In this document: piece by piece, positions 35,367 through 46,369 of the stretch
Layout: every line of letters begins with the position of its first letter
How positions within the stretch are numbered: position 1 is the stretch's first letter
Source: Sinohyriopsis cumingii
Lineage: Eukaryota > Mollusca > Bivalvia > Unionida > Unionidae
NCBI GenBank assembly: GCA_028554795.2
Contig: CM068827.1
Span: forward strand, 144,101,751 to 144,165,750
Reading direction: 5' to 3'
Length of the DNA stretch: 64,000 nt
The notes under the pieces: generated by a model
Told to the model about the DNA's origin: nothing
The model's database searches: none
Seen by the model: only the letters and a program-made list of their open reading frames with translations
Translations under genes and position numbers: made by a program

Positions 35367-36178
35367 ATCACTCAATGAGTCCTACTAGGGCAATATATGT
35401 ATCTAATTCGTCCTATAGAAATCCCATGCTAATTGTTATGTACAACACTCAATGAGTGCTACTAGGGCAATATATCATTTATGTATCTAATTTGTCCCAT
35501 AGAAATCCCATGCTAATTGTTATGTACATCACTCAATGACTGCTACTAGTGCAATATATCATTTATGTATCTAATTCGTCCTATAGAAATCCCATGCTAA
35601 TTGTTATGTACAACACTCAATGAGTGCTACTAGGGCAATATATCATTTATGTATCTAATTCGTCCCATAGAAATCCCATGCTAATTGTTATGTACATCAC
35701 TCAATGACTGCTACTAGGGCAATATATCATTTATGTATCTAATTCGTCCTATAGAAATCCCATGTTAATTGTTATGTACAACACTCAATGAGTGCTACTA
35801 GGGCACTATATGTATCTAATTCATCCTATAGAAATCCCATGCTAATTGTTATGTACATCACTCAATGACTGCTACTAGGGCAATATATCATTTAAGTATC
35901 TAATTCGTCCTATAGAAATGCCATGCTAATTGTTATGTACATCACTCAATGAGTGCTAATATATCATTTATGTATCTAATTTGTCCTATAGAAATCCCAT
36001 GCTAATTGTTATGTACATCACTCAATGAGTGCTAATATATCATTTATGTATCTAATTCATCCTATAGAAATCCCATGCTAATTGTTATGTACAACAGTCA
36101 ATGAGTGCTACTAGGGCAATATATCATTTAAGTATCTAATTTGTCCTATAGAAATCCCATGCTAATTGTTATGTACAA
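35367..36178. repeat. 84-bp tandem repeat, about 10 units
   Basis: The unit is 'cactcaatgagtgctacta', 'gggcaatatatcatttatg', 'tatctaattcgtcctatag' and 'aaatcccatgctaattgtta' plus tgtaca. Some units lack 'tcatttat' or 'ctagggc', giving lengths of about 75-84 bp. Units alternate between 'aacactcaatgagtg' and 'atcactcaatgactg', which suggests a dimer as the unit of spread. Confidence 0.95.
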
Positions 36179-39100
36179 TTGTTTTAACTCCTTGTACATG
36201 ATTTTATTTCATGTTTGTAATTTTATTCATGGTTGTAAATTGTAAAGAATATCTTTCATTATATTTTGCCTACATGACCCAGTCTGTTAAGAGCGAAAAT
36301 TACATGGATCTTTCTACAGATGTTGATAATTATTAATGATAATCTTAACAATAAGATTCAATGGCATCTTTGCATTAATTTCTCGTTGGCTGATGGAGTT
36401 TCGACGCTTCTAAAAGAATTCAGTAACTTCCTTTTGGATGGGCTCAGTCACATAAATGAGCAAATTTGAGGCATAATGAGTAAGTAGTAAGATCCATGAT
36501 GTGGGGTCCATTGTGAAATTTAGTCACAATAGAAGGTGTATATAACAAAAGAACTGAGCAATCTGATTGATTCCAGTTTTGGAGCCATCCTTATTTCTTA
36601 TGTTCCTTTTGCAAGTCGGTAGACGTGTTTTACAATAAAGTGTATACTTATATATTGTTCGATAGGTATAACATTTGTTTGGGCTGTTCAGTGAAAACTG
36701 AAAGCACTCATCATTTGGACTATAGTATTATTTTGGAACTGTTGTTAATTATTCAGAAGAGATATGGGCAACACCATCTTTACAATGTCATGATTCTTGG
36801 CCGACCAGTATATTTCCAGTTTTTAAATTTATGCATAACTTTTAATTCTGATAGGACTTTCATAGAACTTTATCAGGATTATTCTGGATTCACTTCATAA
36901 TACTGTAAGTTCCTCGAATATTTTCATTATAACTTTGATAATTAAATTCTTTGTTCAGTTTTACAAAACATGTATTGTCGGTTTTGTTTCTTTCTGTTAC
37001 TCCATTTATGACCATGCAGTCATAATATAATCAAGCATAATGAAAGACCGATAACAGTTCAATTTACGGCAGTGTGTAACTGCAGAAGTATATAAATCAT
37101 GAATTCACAGTAAGCAAAGCTTTCTCTCAGTTTCAACTGGACAATACAGCAAAATCATTCATATGCAAAAATGATAATAAAAACAACTGCTACTTCAGTA
37201 CATGTGATTTAGACTAAGGACACAACAGTATCAGCTAACACTTATTAAAAGAATGCAGAAAAGTACCCTTAAAAATAGGTCAGCAAAATCTGTTTTAATT
37301 TTTATTAAAAAAATAACACTAATGCTAATTAAAGGCAGAAAACAGATGAAAGTGAGAGAACTCGGAATGCGCATTTAATGTTGACTGTTTCAACTACAGT
37401 GAAGGATGATGATAAAAATGACATTAGAATGGTGAATGTAATAACTTAGAAGCCTGAGCAGAAAAGCAGTTCTCTTGCTTTAAAATATCTGAAAACAATT
37501 TGTGAGTGGTACAAAACTGCATGAAAGCAATTTTTTTTCCACTGAAATGGAAATAAAGTAAAAACTGTTAGTGAGACCACCCCTTCTGCCAAAAATAAAG
37601 TCTCTCAAGGCAGGTTGTCTCTCATATCATATTTCAAGGTAAAAATAAACCAGGTTTAAGATGGGAAAAGATCCATAATTGTAGTACATGCATTTTACTC
37701 ATTATGTTCAGTTCTTGCAAAAATACTATAATCATTTTATCTCAAATTAATTTTATATAGCAATAAAGATATATATAAAGAGAATATAAATAGACCTTTT
37801 TCAGAAAGTCAAATATGGGCTTTTCCACTCCAATATTTAATGCATGTGCAATCAACGTAGGGCAACTTTTAAGCGATTGTCATTAACATAGTGTATGTTC
37901 ATGAAGAAAGTTTCAATTTTTTTTAAATGTTTGACATCTGTACACCCTTCACAGAAATAGTCTGTTTAAAAATCATGAGTGAATAGTTCAGTAACCTGCC
38001 TAAAACAGAAAAGCAGATTTCAGGACAAAAGGCATGAGAGGACCAGGGTAGCAAACAGGATTTGTGGGCCCTAGGAAAAATTATCCAATAGACCCCAGTG
38101 AATCACAAACTGAAACAACGGTGGACCCCACTGACCGTTGTGTTCCCGAGGAATTTGTCCTACTCTGTCAGCAGTCCTGGATAGGACTTACAAAGTTGTA
38201 TGATCCATTTCTGAAAGGAAAGGGGTGGGTGGATGATTTTCCTATGTGACCGGAATTACAATTTGTACAAATCAATGTGTATTTAGATGACTCTTTAAGA
38301 TCTATAATGACAAACAGTCTAATCATGTAAGAAGTGTAGGTCACTGAGTTGCCCTACGTCAAATGTGTATGACTGTACTGGATGCAGCTATGGGATAGGT
38401 TAGCCCAGCTATAAATAGTATCTAAAAATGATCTATAGAGATCATAAAACATGTGCAATTACAGTTTGAAGATAACGTGCACATGTAGGTTACCATATGA
38501 GGGGCAAGAATGGTACGGTAATATTTATTTATCTTGTCCACAAGTTTAACTTTCCATTACTGTATTTGTTTTCAATATATACACTGTACAAAAAATGCTC
38601 ACTTTTTGGAGAATTCTCTTCTTCTTTTTTGCAGGCAATAAAATAGGTTGTTTGTACTTGCTATGAGCAAAAAAAATGAAAAGGAGTATACTTTATTTGC
38701 TAATTTGTTATTTCTGATGCTTTGACCTTCTCAAAAATACAATATTTATTAACCTGAGACGAAATTTTAATTTTGGCACGTTATCCTTACATGTCGGTCG
38801 TGCGAATTGACACTTCCTACTCAGCAGATAAAATAATCAAACGTTGTCATTCGTGCTTTGCTGCAGTTTTCTTGTTTTAAGTGAGAAATATATGACAATT
38901 ACATCTTAAGACAAATGAAAAATCGTCCAACGGAAAAGAGTAATGAATCGTTTCTGTTAAAATATTGCCATTTGACGTTCACCTATCATCGAATAGCATT
39001 TTGACCGATGGTTCCTGAGGTTTCCCATATTTACGGCTGCCACCCATTGGAAAATAAATTAACCAGGACAAAACAAAACAAAAAATAAACATTTTAAAAA

Positions 39101-39987
39101 TAAATTTTACATTTTGTTATCAAACTTATTAAACCTTTTTATATAAAAATCCACTCTTTAAACACGGGTTATCATTTTCCATCTTCCTCCTCCGAAAGAA
39201 CAAAGCACAGAGGAAGTTTTGGGAGTAACGTCCCTTTAAAAACATAACGGTGTCAACAGGCTCGTGTCAAAGGTCAATGTTGGGCGACAACTTGGAATAA
39301 GGCATTTATCGCGAAATTGCTTGAAAAACTTGGAACCCCATTTTGTTGCGCTCTTTCTCTAGAAAATGCATGGTTTGGTTTACTGTTTTTAAGGTCAGAC
39401 TTTATCAGAAGTTTTCTTTTGAGGTTTTCATCGTAAGAGGCGGGTGTATGTATGTACGTATGTATGTATGCATGTATGTTTGTTTGTAAGGTTTCCGTCA
39501 TCGATACTGGCGCAAAACGCATACCAAATTTGACAGATTTAAGAAAATAAATTACTGCAATGCTTGCCATTTGAAAAGCGGCAGTTGTCACAAGAAAATT
39601 GTGTTCAAAATAATACTAATTTGGACACACGGGATACCACCCCTGTGTTTTCATGACTCGCGATATGTCGGTCTATTCTGCACATGGCTTTGAAAAGACG
39701 AGATCTTACTGCATTGGGCTATGGAAATGAAACAAACTCCTTTGGACTCTTTCTATTAGCATTTCGGCTGATGAACTACGTCAAATTTATAGCTGGTTTT
39801 ACAAAATTCACTAAATAATGGCAAGAGATATTAAGCAAACTAAACAGATTTTGTAAATAAAATTAGTATCAGTTCTACATTTATAAAAACAAATAAGCTA
39901 TTATGCTGAAGAGGAATAGTAATAAATAGGATACAATGAGTTTACAACGTCTCGTGTATGGAAAATAAATTATTAAAGAACTTAGAA
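36179..39987. other. no recognised gene
   Basis: 3.8 kb without a recognisable exon or repeat family member. Open frames at 36,625-36,900, 38,064-38,249 and 39,274-39,591 have no family motif. The last one runs through a short (CATA)n run. Confidence 0.45.
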
Positions 39988-40243
39988 ACAGCAGCAGAGA
40001 GGGTGAACAGGCCTTTCGCTGAAACGTAATTTTTGAAAACATAAAGACCTACGAAAATGAAAAATATAAGCGTAATAAGCCAAACCGAAGCCTTTAACTT
40101 ACCGAGAGTTTCTCTATTTGTTCGTGTGTGTGTGTGTGTTACTTTATCTTTATCGTTTGTCTTTTTCTAAATTTGTATGTGTGTTTTGTTTACCCGCCAG
40201 ACGTTTCATTGAGGTCGCACCCTCTCTGCTGCTATAATTAAAT
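39988..40243. mobile_element. short palindromic element (MITE-like)
   Basis: The ends are inverted repeats: 'agcagcagagagggtg' at 39,988 and its complement 'caccctctctgctgct' ending at about 40,242. A second paired block ('gctgaaacgt' with 'acgtttcattg') lies inside. About 255 bp, with a short (GT)n tract in the middle. It lies about 220 bp left of the virus-like element. Confidence 0.65.
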
Positions 40244-40459
40244 CATTAGTACAGCAGTCTCTCGACCAAAGATTTTATCAAGTCGTATAGGATATTTTGT
40301 TCTGGGATGGTGTAAATTTATTGTTATAAATCCGTGTGGAGTAGATTGTGCATTCGAGCCATCTCATTATCAAATCAAGTAGACATATAATAAATAATAT
40401 AGATCTATATTGTGTTAGATGTAGAGCTTTTACGTATACAAGTGGATTAAGAACAATAA

Positions 40460-40904
40460 TTTAAAAAAATAAAAAGCGTGCAATTACAGGTAAATGTGTA
40501 AAATGTGGTACAAATAAATATAAATTTATTTCTAATGATAAAATTGGTGGTGATATCGCTACTTTATTAGGAAAATTACCAGAAACTCCATGGGCTAAAT
40601 ACTCAGGAGAAAGACATCTTCATGGATATAATTATCGTGGTCGTGGAACCAGACTTGAGATCCGACTTGATGAGGGAGATCAACCAAGACCTGGTGACTA
40701 TCCAATAAATTATATTCATCAAGCATATCATGTTCATAATGTAGCTTATAAAATTAAAGATCTGCAACAACGACAAATTGCAGATGTGAAGCTGATTCAC
40801 TCGTTAAATTCCATTAAAAAAATAGATCTTTCAGAGAATCATTAACTAATTGGTTGGTAAGATCTGCGATGAAAGGTAAACTAGTATTAGGAGCCGGTAA
40901 TTAA
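40460..40904 (+). pseudogene. PLA2-like (parvovirus VP1-type fold) protein of the virus-like element, frameshifted
   Basis: The reading starts with a Lys-rich stretch and a CVKCG zinc-knuckle-like pair. Then comes HLHGYNYRGRGTRLE, a run with GDQPRPGDYPIN, and VHNVAYK. This is the calcium loop and the HD-x-x-Y active-site helix pattern of the phospholipase A2-like domain shared by parvovirus capsid proteins and adintovirus/Polinton-type elements. The catalytic HD pair reads HN, so the active site is probably lost. A frameshift near 40,790 and one in-frame stop follow. The end (MKGKLVLGAG) resembles the usual C-terminus of these proteins. In relatives the domain is thought to help particles breach membranes. 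It is not functional here. Confidence 0.72.
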
Positions 40905-40923
40905 TCAACCGACTATTGAAATA

Positions 40924-41842
40924 ATGGAATCGATTTATTATAGCCCAAGAGGATATTGGAAAGGTAGTGCAGCGATTAGTAAACTCACTGATGCAGCAAA
41001 TGTATCTACCACCACCTACAAAAATTCAGCATGCACATTTTGATGTCAGCGCTCCTAATGAAGTTCATCAAGCAGATATTGTATTTTACCACATGATACT
41101 ATTAAAATTGGTAAACGTCAATTAACATACAAATACGCGTTGACTGTCGTTGACGTTGCAAGTAGATATAAGGAAGCAGAGCCGTTATCAACTATAACAG
41201 CAACTGAAGTTTCTTCTGCTTTTGAACGAATTTATCAACGATGACCATTACGATGGCCACAACTATTACAGGTTGATCTTGGGAAGGAATTACTAGGTGC
41301 AGTACCATCTCTGATGAAACAAAAACATAATGTCACAATTAAACGAGGATATACCGCAATTCATCGTGATCAGGTTATTCTTGAACGATTTAATCGAACA
41401 TTTCCTGAGCAGTTATTTGGATATCAATATGCAAAGGAAGTAATTCAGAAAGATATGAGATCTCGCGAGATTGCAAGATTACCTAGTGCAATAAATACAT
41501 TAAATAATGAAATTACTCGAACAACTGCCATGGAACCTAGTAATGCTATTACAAATAAACGTACCAATGCAACGACATGACTTTTCAAAACAACTAGTAT
41601 TAGGTAATTTGACTGTCAGGTATTTATATGAACCCGGTGAACTTGAAGGTGGTTTTTTTAAAAAAAGAGCCACTTATCCTATTTGGAGTATTACGACACA
41701 TACAAATTCTAACGTGGTAAGGTCCACAGTTAGACATGCAATCTACAGATTAGATTCTACGGCTCCTCAACGTGGATTTGTACGTGAACAATTACAAGTA
41801 GTTCCTGGAGACACACACTTACCACTATATTCACGTTTGTAA
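40924..41842 (+). pseudogene. Polinton-type retroviral-like integrase, broken
   Basis: Starts at ATG with YYSPRGYWKGSAAISKL, the conserved N-terminus of Polinton integrases. A deletion near 41,014 removes part of the zinc-binding region. The catalytic core follows: VHQADIVF (first Asp), QVDLGKEL (second Asp) and LERFNRTF (Glu), so the DDE triad is still visible. A frameshift at about 41,090, an in-frame TGA near 41,242 (an Arg-type position) and a further frame change near 41,560 break it. The end is an SH3/chromo-like C-terminal segment (VRYLYEPGEL to PLYSRL). It would have inserted the element's DNA into the host genome. It ends overlapping the convergent polymerase-helicase-HNH reading by 12 bp. 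Confidence 0.88.
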
Positions 41843-43710
41843 ACTATCACCTCGACGTCCATTACATTCAAGACAGGTCAGCATCACATTTTCACGTGTA
41901 TGACCAAAATTGCTATTAATTCTGTCTACGGTAAATTGTCTTCGATTATTTTTTCAATATTGCCACAACATAACTGTGTTACAGCTCGCACAATGATTAT
42001 TCTGTTGTTGTTTTAATGTCATGATAAATTCGGCATCGAGATCGCTTTTATTTTTCTTGTCACACTGTTTATAACTAAGTAATTTCTTTGTTTCCTGAAT
42101 TTGATTATTGTTTTATGTGAAGTCTATGACTATTTTCCGCAGCTGAGATATTCTTCTGACTCGAGACACAGCGAGATAAACTAAGTTTGACCATTCGATA
42201 CGATCATCGACGATCCAAACATTTGTATCAGAGATGGTTAATCCTTGTGATGAATGAATTGTCATTGCGTATCATAGCGTCCATGGAGTGTTTTCAATAG
42301 TTAAAGCGCTCTCAACAGCACCGACAGGAACTAAAGCAATATCATTTAATACAAGATTTTGTTTCTCTGATTATCCTGGTATATCAACGAAGATATTCTG
42401 TCGTCGCGTATCTGCTGGACGATAACACAATGGTACGGGTATATTTGAAACGTTTTCTTTATGTAACATTGATAATTGGTGTTGAAGTGTATCAAGAACT
42501 ATATTTCTACTTGCAACTATCAAATCATCTGGTCTCCATAAATTCCAAAAGTTGTTAATAGGAATTTCTGATATTATTTCACGCAATATTTCACATCGAA
42601 TTTTATTCGGTTCTAGTCTGATTAATTTCTTAAACTCTATTAATTCTGGATCAAGTTCTATATGATCATTAGTTATTTCTTCATAATAATCTACAAAATT
42701 CGTTAACCATTCGTGTGTTGACAATCCAACAAAAGGCGGTGGTTGACCATGATCGCCGCATATGATTACAACAGTATTATTTGTCAATAACCAATCAAGA
42801 AATATTTCTAACCTTTCTAATGAAACAGTGCATATTTCATCCCAAACGATAATCCTTGTAACATATTTCACTCGCATTCGTTCAGGAGTCCATTTATCTC
42901 CCTTCCATCGAAAGAATTTACGAGAAGTGCGTGATTTAATATTTCTTTCTCTCATTCCTCTTGCGAGTCTATCTATAGGTGTTAATACAGCTATTTCTGA
43001 ACAACTGTTCAAGAATAATTCAGTCACACTAGCTGTTTTATGTCTAGCTACAGGATCATATACAGATGGTGCAGATAATGCAGATGACAACTTTGATATT
43101 TGACTTTTTTGGTAATATATATCCTTAATTTCAACGTCGGCGGATTCAGAATAATGAAGTATATTTTCTTGTTTTATTCTCTATTCACCCCATGATGCAA
43201 AAGTGCCGACATATAGTAGTTCCTTGCAATCCTGTATTTTTTATTGATATAACATGAATCCGTAGGAACTCTAACCGCGGTATCAGGAAATCTGTTTATC
43301 ATCGATAAGATATTTATCGAAACGTACACTAGCGTTGAAGATCTTAAATGAGTAAACTGCCGTGACTCACCATCAATATAACTCACAACTGTACCTAATT
43401 TAGTTCCGTCTGATAAATTATAATTACTTCGACTTATAAACGTATTTCTTTTCGTTGTGTCAGCAATTATAAAATCTAGTTCAGCATCATCTATAATCAA
43501 TATTGTAGAATGCCATTTATGATGATATGATCATTCTTGGGTGAATTTACCGATTATTTTTCTGCCAAGATCTTTTGAGATTGTATTCTCAAAATCAGTG
43601 ATATCAGGATTTTCATCATCGGAATATGTCTTTTGTTGTGGTAACCAAACTTCTTTATGCGGACGATACGATACGATTGCACCACTTACTGTTAACAATA
43701 ATATTATTTT
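41831..43710 (-). pseudogene. DNA polymerase B - SF1 helicase - HNH fusion, broken
   Basis: On the minus strand, from right to left: (1) a polymerase B palm fragment (about 43,710-43,180) with GRKIIGKFTQ, THLRSSTLVYVSI and RVPTDSCYI, the last standing for the catalytic D-T-D-S motif; (2) an SF1 helicase (about 43,150-42,190) with IIVWDEICTV (Walker B), GDHGQPPPF (motif III), DLIVASRN, YAMTIHSSQGLT (motif V) and YLAVSRVRR (motif VI); (3) an HNH domain (about 42,030-41,831) with CASC, VDRIN, N-x-x-L-x-C and ECNGRRGDS. Stops (43,528; 42,373; 42,279; 42,115; 41,985 approximately) and one frameshift near 43,175 interrupt it. The polymerase N-terminus and exonuclease are missing, and the helicase Walker A loop is absent. 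The fusion would have served element replication. Confidence 0.82.
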
Positions 43711-43740
43711 TTACGTCGAGCATATACCGTAATAATACTG

Positions 43741-44134
43741 TTGGTGCCCACACTTTTTTTGAAAAAAGTTTCTCAAACCAAACATAACAAATCGGATGAA
43801 GATTTTCAAATTACCTTTGTCATAAATTTTTATACGAATGTTTCGGGGGTTGGGGTATTCGAAGACGGTCTTGTTATCGATCATATTGATGGAGAAAAAC
43901 TGAATAACCCTTTAAATAATTTACGAGCTATTACACAGAACCAAAAATGTAGAACTGGTAATAATGATAGGTGTAAAACAATTGCCAGAAAAGGCGGTTA
44001 AATCTATAAATACAGAGACTGGTGAAGAAATGATTTTTCAATCAATAAACGCAGCTGGAAAATATTTCGATATTTGCAAGTCTTCAATACAGTCTGTCGC
44101 AAATAATATTACCAGATCTGCTTTCTCTAAGTAA
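43741..44134 (+). pseudogene. HNH endonuclease with C-terminal DNA-binding (NUMOD-like) segment
   Basis: The plus strand reads an HNH core, GLVIDHIDGEKLNNPLNNLR followed by AITQNQK, like the HNH domains of homing endonucleases from phages and large DNA viruses. A one-base shift near 43,995 leads into SINTETGEEMIFQSINAAG, then KYFDICKSSIQSVANNI and a stop, which resembles a NUMOD-type helix-turn-helix. It lies on the opposite strand, exactly where the missing N-terminal part of the polymerase B gene should be. The start codon is not clear; a TTG at 43,741 follows an open stretch. Alternatively it is a normal element gene rather than a homing insertion. Confidence 0.65.
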
Positions 44135-44439
44135 TATAAACAAAATATAACTTTTCGTTATTGTTGAAGGAAGATAACTATGTCAAGTTAAAGCTCTCTT
44201 TGGTACAGTAAGTCAGTAATTACCTTCTTTGTTAGTAAGTAATATTTATTCGACTAATTAATATATTTTTTGTGTGTATTATCGTAATTAATTATATATA
44301 TTAATTTAACCATCTGTTTGATAATTAACACAACATAATTCAAGAAAATATTTCATTTACCTTTCTTCACTTCCGATGTACTTCCAGACAGAAACACAAT
44401 GAGTCTGGCCGTCTTTCATAGTCAAATAAACCCACGCAG

Positions 44440-44660
44440 CTTGACGTTATTTCCAGAATATTTCACTCACGTGGTCTTCTGCAACATTCAACCAAGCAGA
44501 ATGACGTAGTTTCCAGAATAATCACGTGATCTTCCAGAATATTCACCCACGCTATTGCTCTAGAAATGACGGAATTTCCAGCGTATTTTCTAGAACACTT
44601 GCGAGGGCTTCTTTGACTATAAAAAACAGCCAGACTTATTGTGTCTCTCTCAGTGTGTAA
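44440..44660 (+). promoter_or_regulatory. heat-shock-element promoter with TATA box
   Basis: TTCCAGAATATTC (a perfect TTCnnGAAnnTTC heat-shock element) lies at 44,532-44,544. Near-copies start at 44,451 and 44,511, and a further TTCTAGAA lies at 44,588. Three of the modules follow a TGACG CRE-like core (44,443, 44,502, 44,567) at a spacing of about 60 bp. A TATA box (CTATAAAAAA, 44,617) and an initiator-like TCTCAGTGT about 32 bp further on complete a Pol II promoter pointing right. A donor-like AAAGGTAAGTG follows at 44,677. The nearest plus-strand ORF, once the LINE is removed, starts at 45,914. Confidence 0.7.
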
Positions 44661-44774
44661 ATACATTGGAAGTGAATAAAGGTAAGTGAAATATTTATTC
44701 AGTAATCTAGAGAATGTGTTTGCGTTATATTGCACAATTGTAGTATACCGTCTTGGTTGAGGAATACACTATAT

Positions 44775-45900
44775 ATCATCATCATTGGCGACTCAGTCTC
44801 GAAAGACCATGCGAATAGCGCCCTTGGGGTGTTGTCTATCTCTGTTGGCATTGTCTGCTGTGGCTGTGCAGGCCTATACGTGAGTGACAGTCCCTATTGC
44901 AGTTGGTGCAGACATACTGGGAAGTCTGCGTTACTGTGGTTGCTGCCGCGTTCTTCTTTCTCTTACGTTTCTCTGCCTCTAACTGGCCTCTCCTCGCATC
45001 AGCGACTGATGTGCCATTGTTTACCGTCAGTCTCCAGGTGCCTCGGTTTTCGGCCAGCTCTTCCCAGCCATCGGGTGAAAAGTTGCATGCCTTCATGTCC
45101 CTCTTGCATACATCCTTGAAACGGAGCGAGGGGCGGCGGACTCTTCTCATGCCAGTGGCCAGCTGTCCATATAGGATGTCCTTTGGCAGCCTTCCATCCT
45201 CCATGCGTCGGACGTGTCCCAGCCATCAAAAGCGGCGTTTGCTCAGCAGGGAGTACATGCTGGGGGTACTTGCACGCTGCAGGATCTCGCTGTGTGGAAC
45301 ACGGTCTTGCCAGCTGATTTTCAGGATGCGTTTTAGGCACCGTATATGGAAGGAGTTGAGCCGGCGTTCTTGCCTCATGTAGGTATTCCAGGTCTCCGGG
45401 TCTCACTTCCATATAGAAGGGTGCTGAGAACGCAGGCATGGTAGACTTGAACCTTGGTGTGCTCTGTCAGCGCATTGGTTTCCCACACTCTCTTCGTTAA
45501 TCGAGCCATGATGGTGTTTGCCTTTCCAAGCCTTCTGTCCAGCTCCATATCAATCGAGAGAGTGTTGCTGATGGTTGACCCCAGGTAGGTAAAGTTGTTG
45601 ACTGCTTCCAGGGTGACACCGTTGATTTTGATGGAAGGGGCAATGGTGGTATCTTGCACGCTGACATTTGTTTTTTCCAAGCTGATGGTGAGACAAAACT
45701 GCATACAGGCATGAGCAAAACGGTATCCCAGTCTCTGGAGGGCTTCCTCAGAGTGGGTCACAAGAGCTGCGTCATCTGCAAAAAGCATCTCCCTGATGAG
45801 CACAGCTCTCACTTTGGTCTTTCAGCGCAGTCGTGCCAGGTTGAACAGCCTCCCGTCGGACCTGGTGTGTAGATATATGCCATCTGTGGACGTGTCGAAG
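44775..45900 (-). mobile_element. non-LTR retrotransposon, 5'-truncated, inside the virus-like element
   Basis: The minus strand reads the end of a reverse transcriptase ORF: MLFADDAALVTHSEEALQRL (FADD motif), YLGSTISNTLSIDMELDRR, ALTEHTKVQVYHACVLS, then SLRFKDVCKRDMKAC and a C-terminal zinc finger YVCTNCNRDCHSRIGLHSH. One or two frame changes occur. The 3' end is 'gactgagtcgccaatgatg' with a short ATG repeat tail. Both edges are in TATATAT-type sequence, possibly the target duplication. It separates the heat-shock promoter from the ORF at 45,914. Confidence 0.88.
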
Positions 45901-45913
45901 GCGTATATATATA

Positions 45914-46369
45914 ATGAATTACGAAAATATTAATGATATTCTTTCTGCAATAAAATAATCAAAAAAAGAAGGCATAAAAATTCAACTTGATCTATAAAAA
46001 ATTATTTGTGATTTAGAATCACTGCAAACGCGTAAATTTGAAGATAGATATACACTACCAGCAGAGTACAGATTCTTAAAGATTATCCAACAAACTATGG
46101 TCCAATCTTTTTCCACTGTAAAAAATACGGAAGTTAAACATTTCGTATCTCTCACAAACGTGATTGAAAAAATCAGATTCGAATTAGCTCACGAATACGA
46201 ATCGAATAAAATTATTAACAAGCGTGTAAGGCAGTTAAAAACGTATATGTCAGATAGTTAAAATGAAAATAATAAAGAAGATTTTGAAAGTAGTGACGAA
46301 AGTGAAAATAGTAAAGAGAATTTAGAAAGTGAAAGTATTAATAACGTCACCGATGAAAATGAAAGTTAG
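45914..46369 (+). pseudogene. unknown coiled-coil-like protein of the virus-like element
   Basis: From ATG one frame runs 151 codons to a TAG, with three in-frame TAA codons (about 45,956, 45,995 and 46,259). Between them the sequence is clearly protein-like: TLPAEYRFLKIIQQTMVQSF, VIEKIRFELAHEYESNKII, then an acidic Ser/Glu/Asn-rich end (EDFESSDESENSKENLESES). I do not know the family. Its position after the heat-shock promoter makes it a candidate early or regulatory protein of the element, which is inference. Confidence 0.5.

Noticed and set aside
36625-36900. 91-codon plus-strand frame
   Set aside because: No motif, no splice sites and AT-driven composition.
39274-39591. 105-codon minus-strand frame
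   Set aside because: It crosses a (CATA)n-like run and shows no known domain.
45914-46369. Alternative genetic code with TAA read as Gln in the virus-like element
   Set aside because: TGA and TAG also interrupt genes of the element, and frameshifts are present. Decay explains all of them.
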